A DNA stretch of 64,000 nt from the NCBI GenBank assembly GCA_030248215.1, contig JASANG010000837.1:1-64000 (forward strand), read 5' to 3'. This document shows positions 12,521-24,110 of this stretch, one piece after another; within the stretch, counting starts at the first letter, position 1; each line of letters starts with the position of its first letter. The stretch comes from Enoplolaimus lenunculus. Its lineage: Eukaryota; Nematoda; Enoplea; Enoplida; Thoracostomopsidae. A program made the position numbers and the translations under genes. A model generated the notes under the pieces. It saw only the letters and a list, made by a program, of their open reading frames with translations, was not told the origin of the DNA and made no database searches.

Positions 12521-13214
12521 CTGAAATTTGACAAAAAAGTTCTGGTTCTGAGAAAGATCCAAAATTCTTAAAAAGAACGCACGTACGTAAATGACCCGAA
12601 CAACTGAACAGTTGCTTCAACCGCGCAGCGAGGATTTCGAAAAGGTCAGATTATGGAGTAAAGAGTACGAAACAATCCGGTATTGTATCGTATATTTGAT
12701 TCAATTTAAACATTAAAAATGCCATATGGTATCTTTACCCTTCAGTATAAATACTCTTGGATTATTTTATATCGTGAACCGGGTTTCAGTATAAACGGCT
12801 CGGGAACCTCCCTAAACTAAGATTGTGCTTAGCTTATTACAGGGGGCTTCTGTAGATCATATGGAGGATTCGGAGCCCGACACACAAGGGCTCGCCTTCG
12901 CGAAGCGTAACCTTGGTCCAGGCTGAAGCATAGAAGGATGTATAGGAGCCACGGGTCAGATTCCTCACCGAACTGTTGCAATACCAAAATTTAGTATTGG
13001 GATTTATTACACATCTGCGTTTATTTTCTCGTATAAATAAGCAACTGATCCAACAAGTGGTTGCGGTTGGGTGACAGGGTAGAAAATTCGCTAAAATTTG
13101 CACACAACAAAGTTTACTGTTACGATAAAAAAACAAGGATGTTCATAAACGGTTCATTAAACCGTGGTAAGGGAAAATTAAAATCTTTTAACAGGAGTAA
13201 AAATACCACATGGC

Positions 13215-13391
13215 CAATGGCGCATCAATGGGGGGGCACCCCGGCCGTGGCCCCCCCCCAACAGCATCTCGACAAAAATTATATACTTAACAATTTTGTG
13301 ACAATAGTTCGTGGTTTATGTGTGGGTCAAAAGTAGGTTTATTGCCTGTGAAATTTTGCCCCCCCATTTTGAGATCCTGGATCCGCCACTG
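13215..13391. mobile_element. hAT MITE, CAGTGGCGGATCC family
   Basis: It is 177 bp long. The left end is CAATGGCGCATCAATGG and the right end, read inward, CAGTGGCGGATCCAGGATC. A perfect 8-bp duplication CACATGGC flanks it at 13207-13214 and 13392-13399. The interior has G-rich and C-rich blocks. Confidence 0.88.
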
Positions 13392-13800
13392 CACATGGCA
13401 AGTTTACTGAGGAAGAAAAAATATCTTTTCAAAAGTAACAGTTCTATGTAAGTAAAAATACAACTACTGAAGTCCACTCACATTTACATATGTTTCCAAC
13501 ATTTAAATAAGCATCGCGATGAATTTTACCTTTAAGAATATATACAATTTACAATATGGCGTTAAAACGCATGGAAATGAATGTTTACAAGTAATTATAT
13601 TTCACCAGAACATTTTTAATATTACAGAAAATATAAAATATTTAAAAATAATGCTGCACTGGATTTGGCTGTCAAAAATTAGGATCAGACTGGACGGTAC
13701 GAAGTTGCAGTGCCGGAACAGGCTAGGGTGGCCTCCCAAAATTCCATTAAAATTTTTTGTTTAAAATCTTGTTTTGCTAAAGTGAGGGCCGCTCTTTAAG

Positions 13801-14052
13801 GTGGCCCTGAAATGGGAAGAATGGGGGGCGGCCTCCCAAGTGGAAAGTATGGGGGAGGCTGCTGTGGCCCTGAAATGGGAAGAATGGGGGGCGGCCTCCC
13901 AAGTGGAAAGTATGGGGGAGGCTGCTGTGGCCCTGAAATGGGAAGAATGGGGGGCGGACTCCCAAGTGGAAAGTATGGGGGAGGCTGCTGTGGCCCTCCA
14001 ATGGGAAGAATGGGGGCGGCCTCCCAAGTGGAAAGTATGAGGGTGGCTGCTT
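13801..14052. repeat. 63-bp minisatellite, four copies
   Basis: Units start at 13801, 13864, 13927 and 13990. The first two are identical in the sequence read, the third has one visible change and the fourth several. Because 63 is divisible by three, several frames on both strands stay open and give a 21-residue protein repeat, but nothing supports translation. The unit resembles dispersed sequence at 17095-17235 and 27664-27862 (GGAGGCCCCCAAA and GGGTGGCTGCTGCGGCCCTG). Confidence 0.9.
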
Positions 14053-14394
14053 CGGCCATGAGGGGTTGTTATCGTAATTTTAAAAATTATACATTCGTTC
14101 CATGTCCATTCCAAAAAGCGATCGGTTCAGGTGTCAACTGGAAATAATTGCTGTGGGTCTCGTTTCTGAGGCACTAGAAATGCGTCGCCAGAACTGTGCC
14201 AATTAGAAGGAATTAGTCATTCCGAGTATTAACTTACCTGAATTTTCACCACTCATTCCGTTTCAGCAAACTCGCGTGTATATTCTTCTACAATAAAGCG
14301 ATAATTCAGTTCAAACGTAGCGATTTAATAAAATGTACAATATCTAATAAGTAGGTTAATGTGTAAACTATGCAACATTAGCATAAATTTTATA

Positions 14395-14553
14395 AAGTTA
14401 TAGTGGCGCTATACTTGCCATGCAGCGCCGTCCAGTGCCGTCCATCGCCGTTCGTCACCATACGGCATCGTACATGAGTAATTCGCTTACGATACCGCGC
14501 AGTGAATTACAGTGACGGACGGCGCCGGATGTCATATAGCGTCACCATAACTT
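14395..14553. mobile_element. GC-rich MITE with inverted ends AAGTTATRGTGRCGCTATA
   Basis: The left end AAGTTATAGTGGCGCTATAC and the right end, read inward, AAGTTATGGTGACGCTATAT pair with two mismatches. GGCGCCGTCC-like blocks repeat inside. It is strongly GC-rich against AT-rich flanks. The ends are palindromic, so the target duplication is ambiguous. It is a probable relative of the GC-rich blocks in ACSL introns. Confidence 0.7.
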
Positions 14554-14984
14554 GTTTGTTCGTAAAAAAACTACCAGTAAAACACGCAGCAAATATCAAG
14601 CGAACAAATTATAAAAACGGCAAAATTATCACCTGACAATGATAACCTCGAAACATGTATCAGACAAAATTAGCAATTTACCATAGTAAAAGCCTTTAAT
14701 ATTTATTTGAATCAGTGAACATGTTTCATAACAATCGATTCTCGTTGGCGTTTACACAAAGCCGTTTAGCGTCTTAAATTTAATAACTACCCGTCATTAG
14801 CGGTTTCAAAAAATTTTTCGCTCAAGTGGGCGTTAACAATATATTTCGTTTAATTTTTCCCCATTTAAATTCAGTTGTCTGCAACTCATTTCAAAGGGGT
14901 GGGTGGGGTGTTGCCGGCCAGGCAGCCCTGCCCATCCTTGTGAACCATATGAATATTAATGCTTGATCAAAACTTTATCATTAA

Positions 14985-15535
14985 GAGTTGGCGATAGGTT
15001 TTGTAACTTTCGAACCTGTGAATAGTAACAGTACGAAATTCAGCAAATTTTTTCGCATACGATTCGTTCTACTTCTGCGGCTATTTTTGGTTTGCTGCCG
15101 CAAGAGTTCGTTTGTTTGAAAGCTTATCGCTATGAGGTGGTAGGTATATATCTGTTATCAGAGTGACTACTGAAATTCCGATACGGTTTCCACAGCGTCG
15201 CGAGAACATTGCAAAAAATTCAGAAACCATTTTTTAACCAAATCGTGTCTCTCAATTTTTCCAAGTTCATGCTCGCAAGAAATACAATTTCACTTGTGCG
15301 CCTCGATTAGCAAAATATTACGCAACTGATCTGACCAAATATTCGCCAGCACGTCTCTTGTACACTTTCTATCCATTGTTTTCAAAAATTTCACATTTTG
15401 GGCATCAGTTCGACTTAGGCCCATTTTGCCAAACGTGTATAGAACCTATCACCCAGTTGGTACGGCTTGTAGCTTTCCAACCAGCGAATGATGAGGTTCG
15501 AAATTTAGCACCATTTTTCGCATTTGATTTGTAAC
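14985..15535. repeat. Dispersed repeat with CCTATCACC/GGTGATAGG core, two adjacent copies
   Basis: Two stretches (14985-15110 and 15425-15535) share words like ATAGGTTTTGTAACTTTCGAACC and GAAATTCAGCAAATTTTTTCGC. Related copies lie near 29590-29775, 40690-40760 and 41410-41530. The centre is often a short palindrome, ACCTATCACCAGTTGGTGAT-like. Element ends are not defined. Confidence 0.5.
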
Positions 15536-17094
15536 ACTTCTGTGCTAATTTTGAGATCATGGCGCCACCACGTCATCAAAAGTATAGTGCCACCCTTAGA
15601 CTTAGGTTTGTGAATAGGCTTGAGCTTATTAAGCTTGTATGGTAATAGGCGTACAACACTGCCTTCCAGCAAATTTACATTAAAATTAATGCCTGTACGA
15701 AATTAAACGCCAAGTTTTGTCAAAAAATATACTCTTTCTATTGGAAATGTGCAAGTCACACTGACCTGTACAAACGATTTAAAGCAAAAACTATTTCATA
15801 CTGACTACACAGCTCAACCATTGTACATTTTCAACTGTTGCGTTGAATTCATTGTGTTGAATTAGCTTTTGTTGCGAGTTCCAAAAAATATTCAAATATA
15901 AACACTGGCCAACACGAATTCTAAGAGTAATCGGTACGTACATCGTAAAAACAACAAGACTGATGATTGAACCAGCCACAGGGGGGAGGGGGTGCTTTAC
16001 GGCTCGACACCCTACCTTTGTAGTTTTTGTCCAGAGATTTCAGAGAAAATTTTTCAGTTTAGTAACACAAGAAACGGTTTCGAAAGTTTAAAAAAAACAC
16101 AGCCTCCTTTTTCCAAAATCCAGGCGACGGTACTGGTTTTGTCTATTACCTTTAGTTTTAAAAACTAAACCAATGTATTACCTTTAGTTTTGAAAACTAA
16201 ACCAATGTACTCTTAGAAGCCGAGCCTAAATTTACAAACGGCGGACGGTAATAAACAGGTGCACAGGCAGCGTCAATACCATCAGTGGCGAATCAACAAA
16301 ATTGGATTCGAGGGACTAGCACCGAAAAACGACTAAAATATGCGATGTCATCTTAAAATAGAACAGAGGTATAGGTACTTTTAATGATTACTCAATAAAG
16401 GCAGAGCTTCGCTTTTGAATTGATGATGCGTGCACCTGGCTTCCCTCTCGGTACGCCATAGACATATTTTGAACGATTTGTCTTCAACTCAGAAACATAA
16501 AAGCCACCGACGATTTAGTGCGCAAAGAAAAAAAATAATGCCCTTCCCCTAGAAAGGTTCTAGTTGTTCTGGTTCGCTATCTGAAATTCCTACATGCCAC
16601 TCCAGAAATGTTATGCCTTATTTATAGGAAACTTTTGCAGTCTGATACTGTTAAATTTAAATTTGCAAAAAAAATTTTGTAAGCTTCTGTCTCTATACCA
16701 TACCAAAAACGCTAGTACTACGTAGGGCCGGAATCAGACAAATTTTTCATGAGGGACATACAAGGTTTTCGTTGACTTACATGCAAGGTTGAAGAATAAC
16801 CGGAGTACTCTGACCAGGACGCAACTCTAGATGTGTTTTCGACCCGAAATTTCAATAAGGAGATTTATCCAATCCCTCTATCGTTCCATTTGCACCACAG
16901 TGCAACAAAAAACACCATAAATCACTTATTACTAAACAAATATCTTTTCGTCAGCTTTAAACAGTTTAAGTACGTTTAGCTTTTTACTGTGTTCGTCGAA
17001 CTAGTAATAAATGAACATAGATGGACAAATTAAAACGGTCAGCAAAAACACTTCAAATATATTGAAACCCTGCGCCGAAACAGACACGAGGTGA

Positions 17095-17235
17095 TGGCTC
17101 GATGGGGTCCCCAAACTCGCGAGCGAGAAGTCAGACGCATTTGAAAACTTCGGCGATTTTTGTTTCAACAGGTTAGGGTGTGGACCCCATTCGGAGGCCC
17201 CCAAATGGAGGTATGGAGGGTGGCTGCTCCAGCTC
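17095..17235. repeat. Dispersed GGCCCCCAAA repeat related to the 63-bp minisatellite
   Basis: It matches 27700-27862 over AACTCGCGAG, CAGACGCATTT, AACTTCGGCG, TTTTTGTTTCAAC, a GGGTGG block, GGCCCCCAAA and GGGTGGCTGCT. The 63-bp array at 13801 looks like an amplified fragment of this element. Confidence 0.55.
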
Positions 17236-17370
17236 TTTTGCTACCGGCCGGCAAAACACTCCTCAGAACGAATCAATGGAGTTGGTTGATATTTAAAAAA
17301 AGAAGACATTTATAAATACACACAGTGTCGGCGGTGAGGAGATAAAAATAGTCATAATAAGAGCGTGTCC

Positions 17371-17540
17371 GTAGCCAGCTCATCTTACTCGTGGGGGTTA
17401 AAAAATTTTTCACGAGAGGCATACAAGAAGTTTCAATACCTTCCTTACAAGCGGGGTTCAAAATTTTCTAGAGAGTACAAAATTTTACCAGACAGGGGGA
17501 GGCTGAGTCTTCCCTGGCCTCCCCTTGGCCCAAGGCCCGA
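17371..17540. mobile_element. hAT MITE relic, CAGGCCCGTAGCC family
   Basis: It begins TCCGTAGCCAGCTCATCTTA and keeps the family interior (GAGAGGCATACAAG, AAAATTTTCTAG, GGCTGAGTCTTCCCTGG). The right end is eroded and no target duplication is visible. Confidence 0.6.
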
Positions 17541-18025
17541 ACGAGAGGTAAACAACGTGTAAACAAATATATATGTATCACGTGGTCTTTGTGTACATTT
17601 TTATACTGTTGCAAATTTATAACACGTCATATTTTTGATGTAAGTCTTTGTATTTATGATGCTATAATATGTACACGTATATTATGCCGCAAACATACGG
17701 CAAACGATGGGATCGCCGCGCCAACCCGTCTTCTTAAAACATTAATAGGCAGTATAAAAAATTTGTTGCGAAAATTTTCTTGTCGTCTTGAAAAATTCAC
17801 CCAGCCCTCGCTGTATTTTGTAACCATTCCTGGTTCGCAGGCGTCACAAAGATCAGATATGTACACGTCATGAATTTTGCATGACGCAATAAAGCAACGT
17901 GGAAGCATAGTGGAAGCTAGTTTTTTTCGTTATGATTACTCATTTGTGCGTCTAGTATTGTTACAAAATGTAGTTATAGTCTACAGTGTATCGGCGGATG
18001 CGTCTTTTCCGTTCCGTCACCCACT

Positions 18026-18198
18026 CAGGTCCGTAGCCAGCTCATCTTTCTGGGGTGGGAACTAAAAATTTTTCAGGAAGGACATTCAAAGGTTTCCAGT
18101 GACTTGCAAACAAGGCTGAAAATTTTCTAGGGGGGAGGCAAAAAAATTTTCCAAGGGGGCTGAGTCTTCCTGGCCCCCTTTGACTGGCTACGGGCCCG
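18026..18198. mobile_element. hAT MITE, CAGGCCCGTAGCC family
   Basis: The left end is CAGGTCCGTAGCCAGCTCAT and the right end ACTGGCTACGGGCCCG. The flanks CACCCACT (18018-18025) and CATTCACT (18199-18206) share six of eight bases. The interior matches the copies at 12111 and 17371. Confidence 0.75.
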
Positions 18199-19017
18199 CA
18201 TTCACTCCTTCCACAGCCAGGGTCATGAAACGCTCAAATATGCAAAAAATTGTTATTAAAATCCAACTATTTTTGGGTAAACACTATTTTGGACGCAGGT
18301 AATTGAGAACACCCTGTCAACTAATACCTAGTACAACAATAACAGAAAGAAAGTACGGGAATTAGGCAAGGGGGCGTGGGCTCAGCCCCCCTGGAAAAAG
18401 TTTGCCTCCCTAGAAAATTTTCAAACTTCCTTGCAGCTCAACAAAAACCCTTATATGCCCCTCCTGAAATAAATATTGCGCTTCCTCGTTTAAATCCAGT
18501 CGATGTGCGGTAACGGTGTGGCCAGCGACAGTAACGGATCTAAAAATTTCATATATGGAGGGTTCGCAATATACAATGAACGAATAACTTGCAAGTGAAT
18601 CAAGCCAGACGCCAAATGCCATTTTAATAATATACCAATACAAAATTTTGGTTTTGCGTCGATTCGGATCACTTGATCCGCCTCACATTGCATGAACAGC
18701 ACAAAATTAAAATTTGTAATGTAGCAGTATTTTTCGCAAAAAAGTTCTGGTGGGGGTACCAACCCCCCCCCCCCCCCGCTGGATTTCCCTTTGTCTTTGA
18801 CGGGTGGTAACTTTAGGCACACAACAATTTTAATTTTTACATTTTTCTTGAACTTTGACAAAATACAAAACCAGTCATATCTTTACTGTGTCGCGTGGTG
18901 CGGAATAATAAAATCAAAGTCTGACGTAAACGCGCAAAACCAAGATTAATCCTTAGGGATCGCTTGTATATCCGACAATCTTTAGCAAACATTATAAACT
19001 ATAAACCGGCAAAAAAC

Positions 19018-19193
19018 GGTCAATGTTACTTTTAGGGGGCGCAAACAGTAGATTCAGCATATTCCTAAGCCTAAGCCTAAGCCTAAGCCTAAGCCAAAGC
19101 CAAAGCCTAAGCAAAAAAATGTAATCTAGAATCTAAACGTACTCTTTTATAGACCCACCAGAAATTTGGCCGCCTCTAAAAGTAACATGGGCC
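19018..19193. mobile_element. TTAGGC-core MITE, variant B
   Basis: The left end is GGTCAATGTTACTTTTAGGG; the right end, read inward, is GGCCCATGTTACTTTTAGAG. The flanks CAAAAAAC (19010-19017) and CAAAAACC (19194-19201) match at seven of eight positions. The core at about 19067-19112 has at least five consecutive CCTAAG units followed by variant units, the longest pure run in the window. Confidence 0.87.
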
Positions 19194-19467
19194 CAAAAAC
19201 CTATAAACGAAGAAGAACGCGAATAGCGCCGACCGCAAAAAGCCATTGGCACTATCTCAAAGTCTTATACAAGCTAGCAGCAGTAGGAAACGTGAAGCAC
19301 AGCCACAGAATAGAATGAAGACAAACAACCTAGCAATACAACATAGACATGTGTACTGGGCATTACTGGCACACTCTCATGAACACATTCCGCCTTATTC
19401 AGCTATGTCGGTCGACATATAAAAACGAATGCACGCCCAGTGCAGGGGCGTAGGGATTTCATTGAGG

Positions 19468-19570
19468 CCCGTAGCCAGCTCAAATTGCTAACAGGGCGAA
19501 ACAAATTTAGAAGAGGCATACAAAGGTTTTCGATGACTTACTAGCAAGGTTGAAAATTTTCTACAGCGGC
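19468..19570. mobile_element. Truncated hAT MITE, CAGGCCCGTAGCC family
   Basis: It starts GGCCCGTAGCCAGCTCAAAT and keeps GAGGCATACAAAGGTTTTCG and GTTGAAAATTTTCTA, then stops. Just upstream, CAGGGGCGTAGGGATTTCAT at 19444 looks like a separate hAT terminus, so this may be a nested insertion. Confidence 0.55.
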
Positions 19571-20308
19571 AAAATTCGGCACTTTGATGGCCCTAATTAC
19601 ATGCTCAGATACGCATTACACATGTAAATTTCACCTTGAAATATCTGTTAATACATATATTGACGCGAAACCAAAACTTGCAAATGGTGTGAATTATCTT
19701 TTTGTAGGTAAAAAGTCATTCGGTTAAGAATTAAGCAATGATGGATGTTCTTATGTGGTTGGTCCGTACTGTAAAAATCCCACATTCTGTTAACTGGACC
19801 GTTCCGTGAACACTGGAAAACTACGCTAAGCAGATCCGACTACGTTCGATGGTATCAGAAAAATATACCCACCAAAGGCAAGGAGCTGAAACGCTCGGGC
19901 TTTGGCACCCGCTTATATTAATGCTTTCGCTTTTGCCTCCACAATTTGTTTAGGCCCTATTTTATGCATGGACCCTTTCTCATCATGGCTACTATTCTCA
20001 GACAAAATCCAAACAGAGCAATATACCAAATAATGTTTTTTTCGAAATTATTTAAGGCACACGAGCGTCATAAAACAGTTGAAACTTGCAAAAACAAGAA
20101 ACACTCATTTTTAGAAAACGGTAAGGCATGCAGCGCACTCTCAGACACGAACCAGCCGAATATATACATACATATATACATATACACAAGATATATACAT
20201 TTAGTATGGGACAGATGTGTATATAACGGAGGGAATAGAGGAGATAATCTCCCTCGCTTAATTGTTGAAATGACAAGAACTGACACGCTTGTAACAGGAT
20301 TTCGAATA

Positions 20309-20917
20309 AACTTTCAAAAGGTGAAATTTTTTTCATGTGGCTCACTCACCCGAAATGAAATCCTGGCTGCTCTCAAAATTTGGCTGGTTTGTATTAACTT
20401 TCAAAAGGTGAAATTTTTTTCATGTGGCTCACTCACCCGAAATGAAATCCTGGCTGCTCTCAAAATTTGGCTGGTTTGTATTAACTTTCAAAAGGTGAAA
20501 TTTTTTTCATGTGGCTCACTTACCCGAAATGAAATCCTGGCTGCTCTCAAAATTTGGCTGGTTTGTATTAACTTTCAAAAGGTGAAATTTTTTTCATGTG
20601 GCTCACTCACCCGAAATGAAATCCTGGCTGCTCTCAAAATTTGGCTGGTTTGTATTAACTTTCAAAAGGTGAAATTTTTTTCATGTGGCTCACTCACCCG
20701 AAATGAAATCCTGGCTGCTCTCAAAATTTGGCTGGTTTGTATTAACTTTCAAAAGGTGAAATTTTTTCATGTGGCTCACTCACCCGAAATGAAATCCTGG
20801 CTGCTCTCAAAATATGGCTGGTTTGTATTAACTTTCAAAAGGTGAAATTTTTTTCATGTGGCTCACTCACCCGAAATGAAATCCTGGCTGCTCTCAAAAT
20901 TTGGCTGGTTTGTATTG
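20309..20917. repeat. 87-bp minisatellite, seven copies
   Basis: Units start at 20309, 20396, 20483, 20570, 20657, 20744 and 20830. They are nearly identical; the sixth lacks one T in its T-run. The 87-bp length keeps a frame open, producing a 29-residue repeat (starting INFQKVKFFSCGS). There is no splice, start or family evidence for a protein. The high identity points to recent expansion or gene-conversion-like homogenisation. Confidence 0.95.
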
Positions 20918-21039
20918 CCGAAACATACATATAGGTACAGACATTGGCAGTTTTCGGATTAAGAAACCATACACATAACATCGAAATGCAAAAGACGCCG
21001 TCCCGTAACCATAAATTGTTCGTAGAGGGGTGGGAGCGT

Positions 21040-21115
21040 TTGACCCATGTATAGAACACGGCCGGAACGTTTTACAGTGGGACTGTAATACAGCAAGCTC
21101 AAGCTTTAGACTATT
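21040..21115. mobile_element. Partial TTAGGC-family MITE, left half only
   Basis: GACCCATGTATAGAACACGG and the following CAAGCTTTAGACTATTTT match variant A. The sequence then diverges into a decayed hAT-family interior before reaching any TTAGGC core. Confidence 0.65.
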
Positions 21116-21963
21116 TTCCTAAATTTTTTTAAAAAAGGGTATACAAGGCTTTTCGCTGATTTTTAACTATTAAGGTTGAAACTTATTTAAGCGAGGCAAA
21201 ATTTTTCTAGAGGGGATGATCCCCCCTCCCCCATGACAGCCATCTGCCTACAGACCTGGTTTCCGGTTGTACTTTGGTAGAACGGGTATGAATGTTAATT
21301 AAATCTAAAACAGATAAGATTCAAACTTATAAAACCAGTCGACCAAAACGTGGCTCAGAATGTCGGTATATCCGAAGAAAACCACTTTAAAAAAGGGTTA
21401 CTAAATGAAAAATTTAAAAAATACCAAAAAATAATCTCAATCTATAGACATTCCACGCAAAAAACCTATAAAGTACCAAAGCAGAAAAAAATTTTAACAA
21501 CAAATTTTACACTCATTGCAAAACTGTTTGCAACCGATAAGACGTATTTAAAAGGTCAAAAAGGACGAAATGAAAAATGGAAAAAAATTTACACGTACTA
21601 CACGTACTATTATTATTAGTAACATTTGACAAATGACGGTAGTTAAAAGCAGCCAAAAGTTAAAACCAAAGCACAGCTGATTTGAGGTTTTGAGTGACGT
21701 AAAAGGAAAGACAATCGATGACAAAAAAACTGCGAGTAAAACGGAAATCATTTATTATTTAGCTGTGTTAGGTTCGAATTGAGGGAGGCTTAAGATGGGT
21801 TAAATCTGCGATGAAGAAATTGGACAGAAAACACGAGGTTTCGTCGAGCCTGGAACCAAACATGAGCCCGGGGGGTTCAGCCCCTCTCACATATAAAAAT
21901 TTTGATCATGAAGACAAGTTTAAGCCCGTTTAGTATGCCATTAACCAGTCCCATAAGCTGGTG

Positions 21964-22086
21964 GGCCCTTGTATAGAACAGGGCCGGATCGTTTTCCGGA
22001 GGGGCTATAATAGAGTCAGTTTAAGCTTTAGACTATTTTTGCTTAAGCATAGGCTTAGGCTTAGGCTTAGGTTCTATACATGGGCC
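21964..22086. mobile_element. TTAGGC-core MITE, variant A, short copy
   Basis: The left end GGCCCTTGTATAGAACAGGG and the right end GGTTCTATACATGGGCC flank a core with three TTAGGC units. The flanks AGCTGGTG (21956-21963) and AGCTGTTT (22087-22094) share six of eight bases. The right side is internally shortened compared with 8959-9154. Confidence 0.82.
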
Positions 22087-22994
22087 AGCTGTTTAATGGC
22101 CTATAGCTTTCATGAGTTGTCGAACAGGTTCCTGAAATTAGCCAATCCAATGATTAAACTCAACGAAATATTTGGAGTTTCGGATGACGTTCACAACTAA
22201 AACAACGTCCCCGCGCCCTTCACACAATACGTTTTATACACCCACAATTCGCCCCTGGTTGAAATTCCACCATTTTCCACAAAATTCTCTAGCTTTGAAA
22301 CAAAAAAAAAGAAAATATATAAACCGGTAAACGATTAAAACCCGCACATAGCGGCTCATTCAGTTAAAACCAGCAATAACAGTGAGGAGATTATGGCTCA
22401 AACCATATACGCACTAATATATAAGCTATAGATCTCACCAGTGCACTCCGGCTTGGCATATACAACACAGAACAAGAGAGAGCTACACAAGAGTGTCAAT
22501 GGTATGCTTGTAGCAAGAGGCGAGCGAGGTCTTAATAATATGGGGTCATATAGGCCCAATACAACCTATTAGAGGTCTACGTATACGAGCGGGATAAAGA
22601 GAAAATATCTTCTTTCAAACTTGTTGGATAAAACGTACCTTGGAGTAACTATCCGGATCCAGAGAGGTCAAAATTTATTCTAACCTCTTTAGAAATACTA
22701 TCCGATAGCTCCTTTCTCGGGAACCTATACGAGCTTTATCCTTGTTATGTGTGTTAGATATAAGATATGTTTAGCCGTTTGCGTGACAAATATACACTAA
22801 AATTTAGTTTGAGTTTTAGCGTTCATAACATAGAAATTCGGCGCTGCCAAACAATAGAATTCGATGCGGAATTCACGGAATAATAAAAAGTTTTAACAGC
22901 TGTACACTTGTATACTTCCCTTACAAGCTCTAGATGGAAGTGTAAACCTAAACTTAATGCCAGATAAACCGCCGTTTAATCATTTGAAATCATC

Positions 22995-23185
22995 GGGTAC
23001 AACGTTTTCGAGCCAATGCATTGAACAGGGCCGCAACAGCAGTAAAGCATATTCCTGACCCTAAGCCTAAAGCCTAAGCGTAAGTATGAATGAGCTTATA
23101 CCTATATCTAGGCCTAATAAGCCTAAGCAAAAAATTAGTCTAAACTCTACATAGGCGCTTTATAATTACCCGTGTTTGAAAAGTG
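22995..23185. mobile_element. Eroded TTAGGC-core MITE
   Basis: The left terminus AGCCAATGCATTGAACAGGG, then AGTAAAGCATATTCCTGACC, CCTAAG-type units and GCAAAAAATTAGTCTAAACT follow the family order. The right terminus is not recognisable. Confidence 0.65.
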
Positions 23186-23414
23186 AAGATTCCACAAGGA
23201 ACCGGTGCCATTATCCAACTTCGCAGAATCAGATCTTGCTATTATAGATGTAATGTAAACAAATCTGTAGGCTGAAACTTTTAGGTGTATTTGCCAGCAT
23301 AGGATACTACATATGGGTTGGGTATGTCAGTGAGTGGCGCAAAATTTAAAGTTCGTACGGCAGGGACCTTATCAATATTTCACCAAACGGTGATTCTGAT
23401 GTCCCGGTTCCTAC

Positions 23415-23695
23415 CTAGACTGACATGGAGGCTACGGCCGTGAGCGCAATGACAAATTGCCGCGCTATGAGCACGGTATCCACTCGAAAATAGGATGGAC
23501 GGTCGTGAGACATGGCACTGTATGTATGCTAGCTGGCCAGCATACAGTTGGACAGGCGGGCTAAGTGGCGCAGTGGTACAGTGCTAGCTTAAGGATCCAT
23601 ACGCTGAGAGTTCGATCCCCGCTCTAGCTCGCTTTTCCAGCTGCTTGGTTAAAAGGTCTGATGTCCCGGTTTCTACACAGACTGACAACAGGAGA
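23415..23695 (+). repeat. tRNA-headed composite repeat (SINE-1), single copy
   Basis: The body (GACTGACATGGAGGCTACGG through AAATAGGATGGACGGTC) precedes a tRNA-like head at about 23561-23637, GCGGGCTAAGTGGCGCAGTG. The A box (TGGCGCAGTGG) and B box (GAGTTCGATCC) of an RNA polymerase III promoter are clear. It ends CCGGTTTCTACACAGACTGA. Further copies lie at 39316-39900 and 42040-42530. Confidence 0.75.
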
Positions 23696-23854
23696 CAAAT
23701 TTTCTGTCAAATATTATACATATAGTGGGCCAATATTACATTGTAATTAAGAGTCCGTAAGCGGATAGAGCCCCTAAACCATGATTAGAGTCCATAAATG
23801 TCAATTAACCATAATTGTAGCGCATATGACTCCATTACCAAATAATTTGAGTTC

Positions 23855-24110
23855 GAAACTTTAAAGCGTACTTAAATTTTGAAACTACATTCCTAAGTAT
23901 AACCTAGTATTATCGCTCAAGCTATTTACACAAGAGAAATAAACGTTTAATTCAACGGATAATTGCAGTACCGGATATATATCAGTAAACGAAGGGCGGC
24001 GGAGCGTGGGTTAAAAATAAATAACAGTCCGTAACCCAATAACAAGGGGGTACCCTCCAGAGAGGCCAAATAAATATCAGTCCCCCCTCTTATTCGGATC
24101 ACTACGTCAC
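23855..24110 (+). repeat. SINE-2, body without its head
   Basis: It matches 57645-57840 over TACATTCCTAAGTATAACCT, TATTATCGCTCAA, GGGCGGCGGAGCGTGGGTTA, GAGAGGCCAAATAAATATCA and CCCCCCTCTTATTCGG. The copy at 57.5 kb retains a tRNA-like head; this one has about 50 extra internal bases and no head. Confidence 0.75.

Noticed and set aside
12300-12620. Contiguous N-terminus for ACSL running upstream from exon 1 to 12620
   Set aside because: The frame has no ATG at its start and is preceded by a strong pyrimidine-rich acceptor at 12521-12523; a separate 5' exon is more likely.
13761-14147. Several overlapping repeat-containing frames on both strands
   Set aside because: All are products of the 63-bp minisatellite, whose length is a multiple of three.
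19946-20845. 299-residue plus-strand open frame with perfect internal protein repeats
   Set aside because: It is the 87-bp minisatellite read through in frame plus unrelated flank; no family match, no splice or codon-use support, and a one-base slip in unit six breaks it.
20309-20917. CRISPR array
   Set aside because: Repeats are contiguous without unique spacers, and the genome is clearly animal-like.
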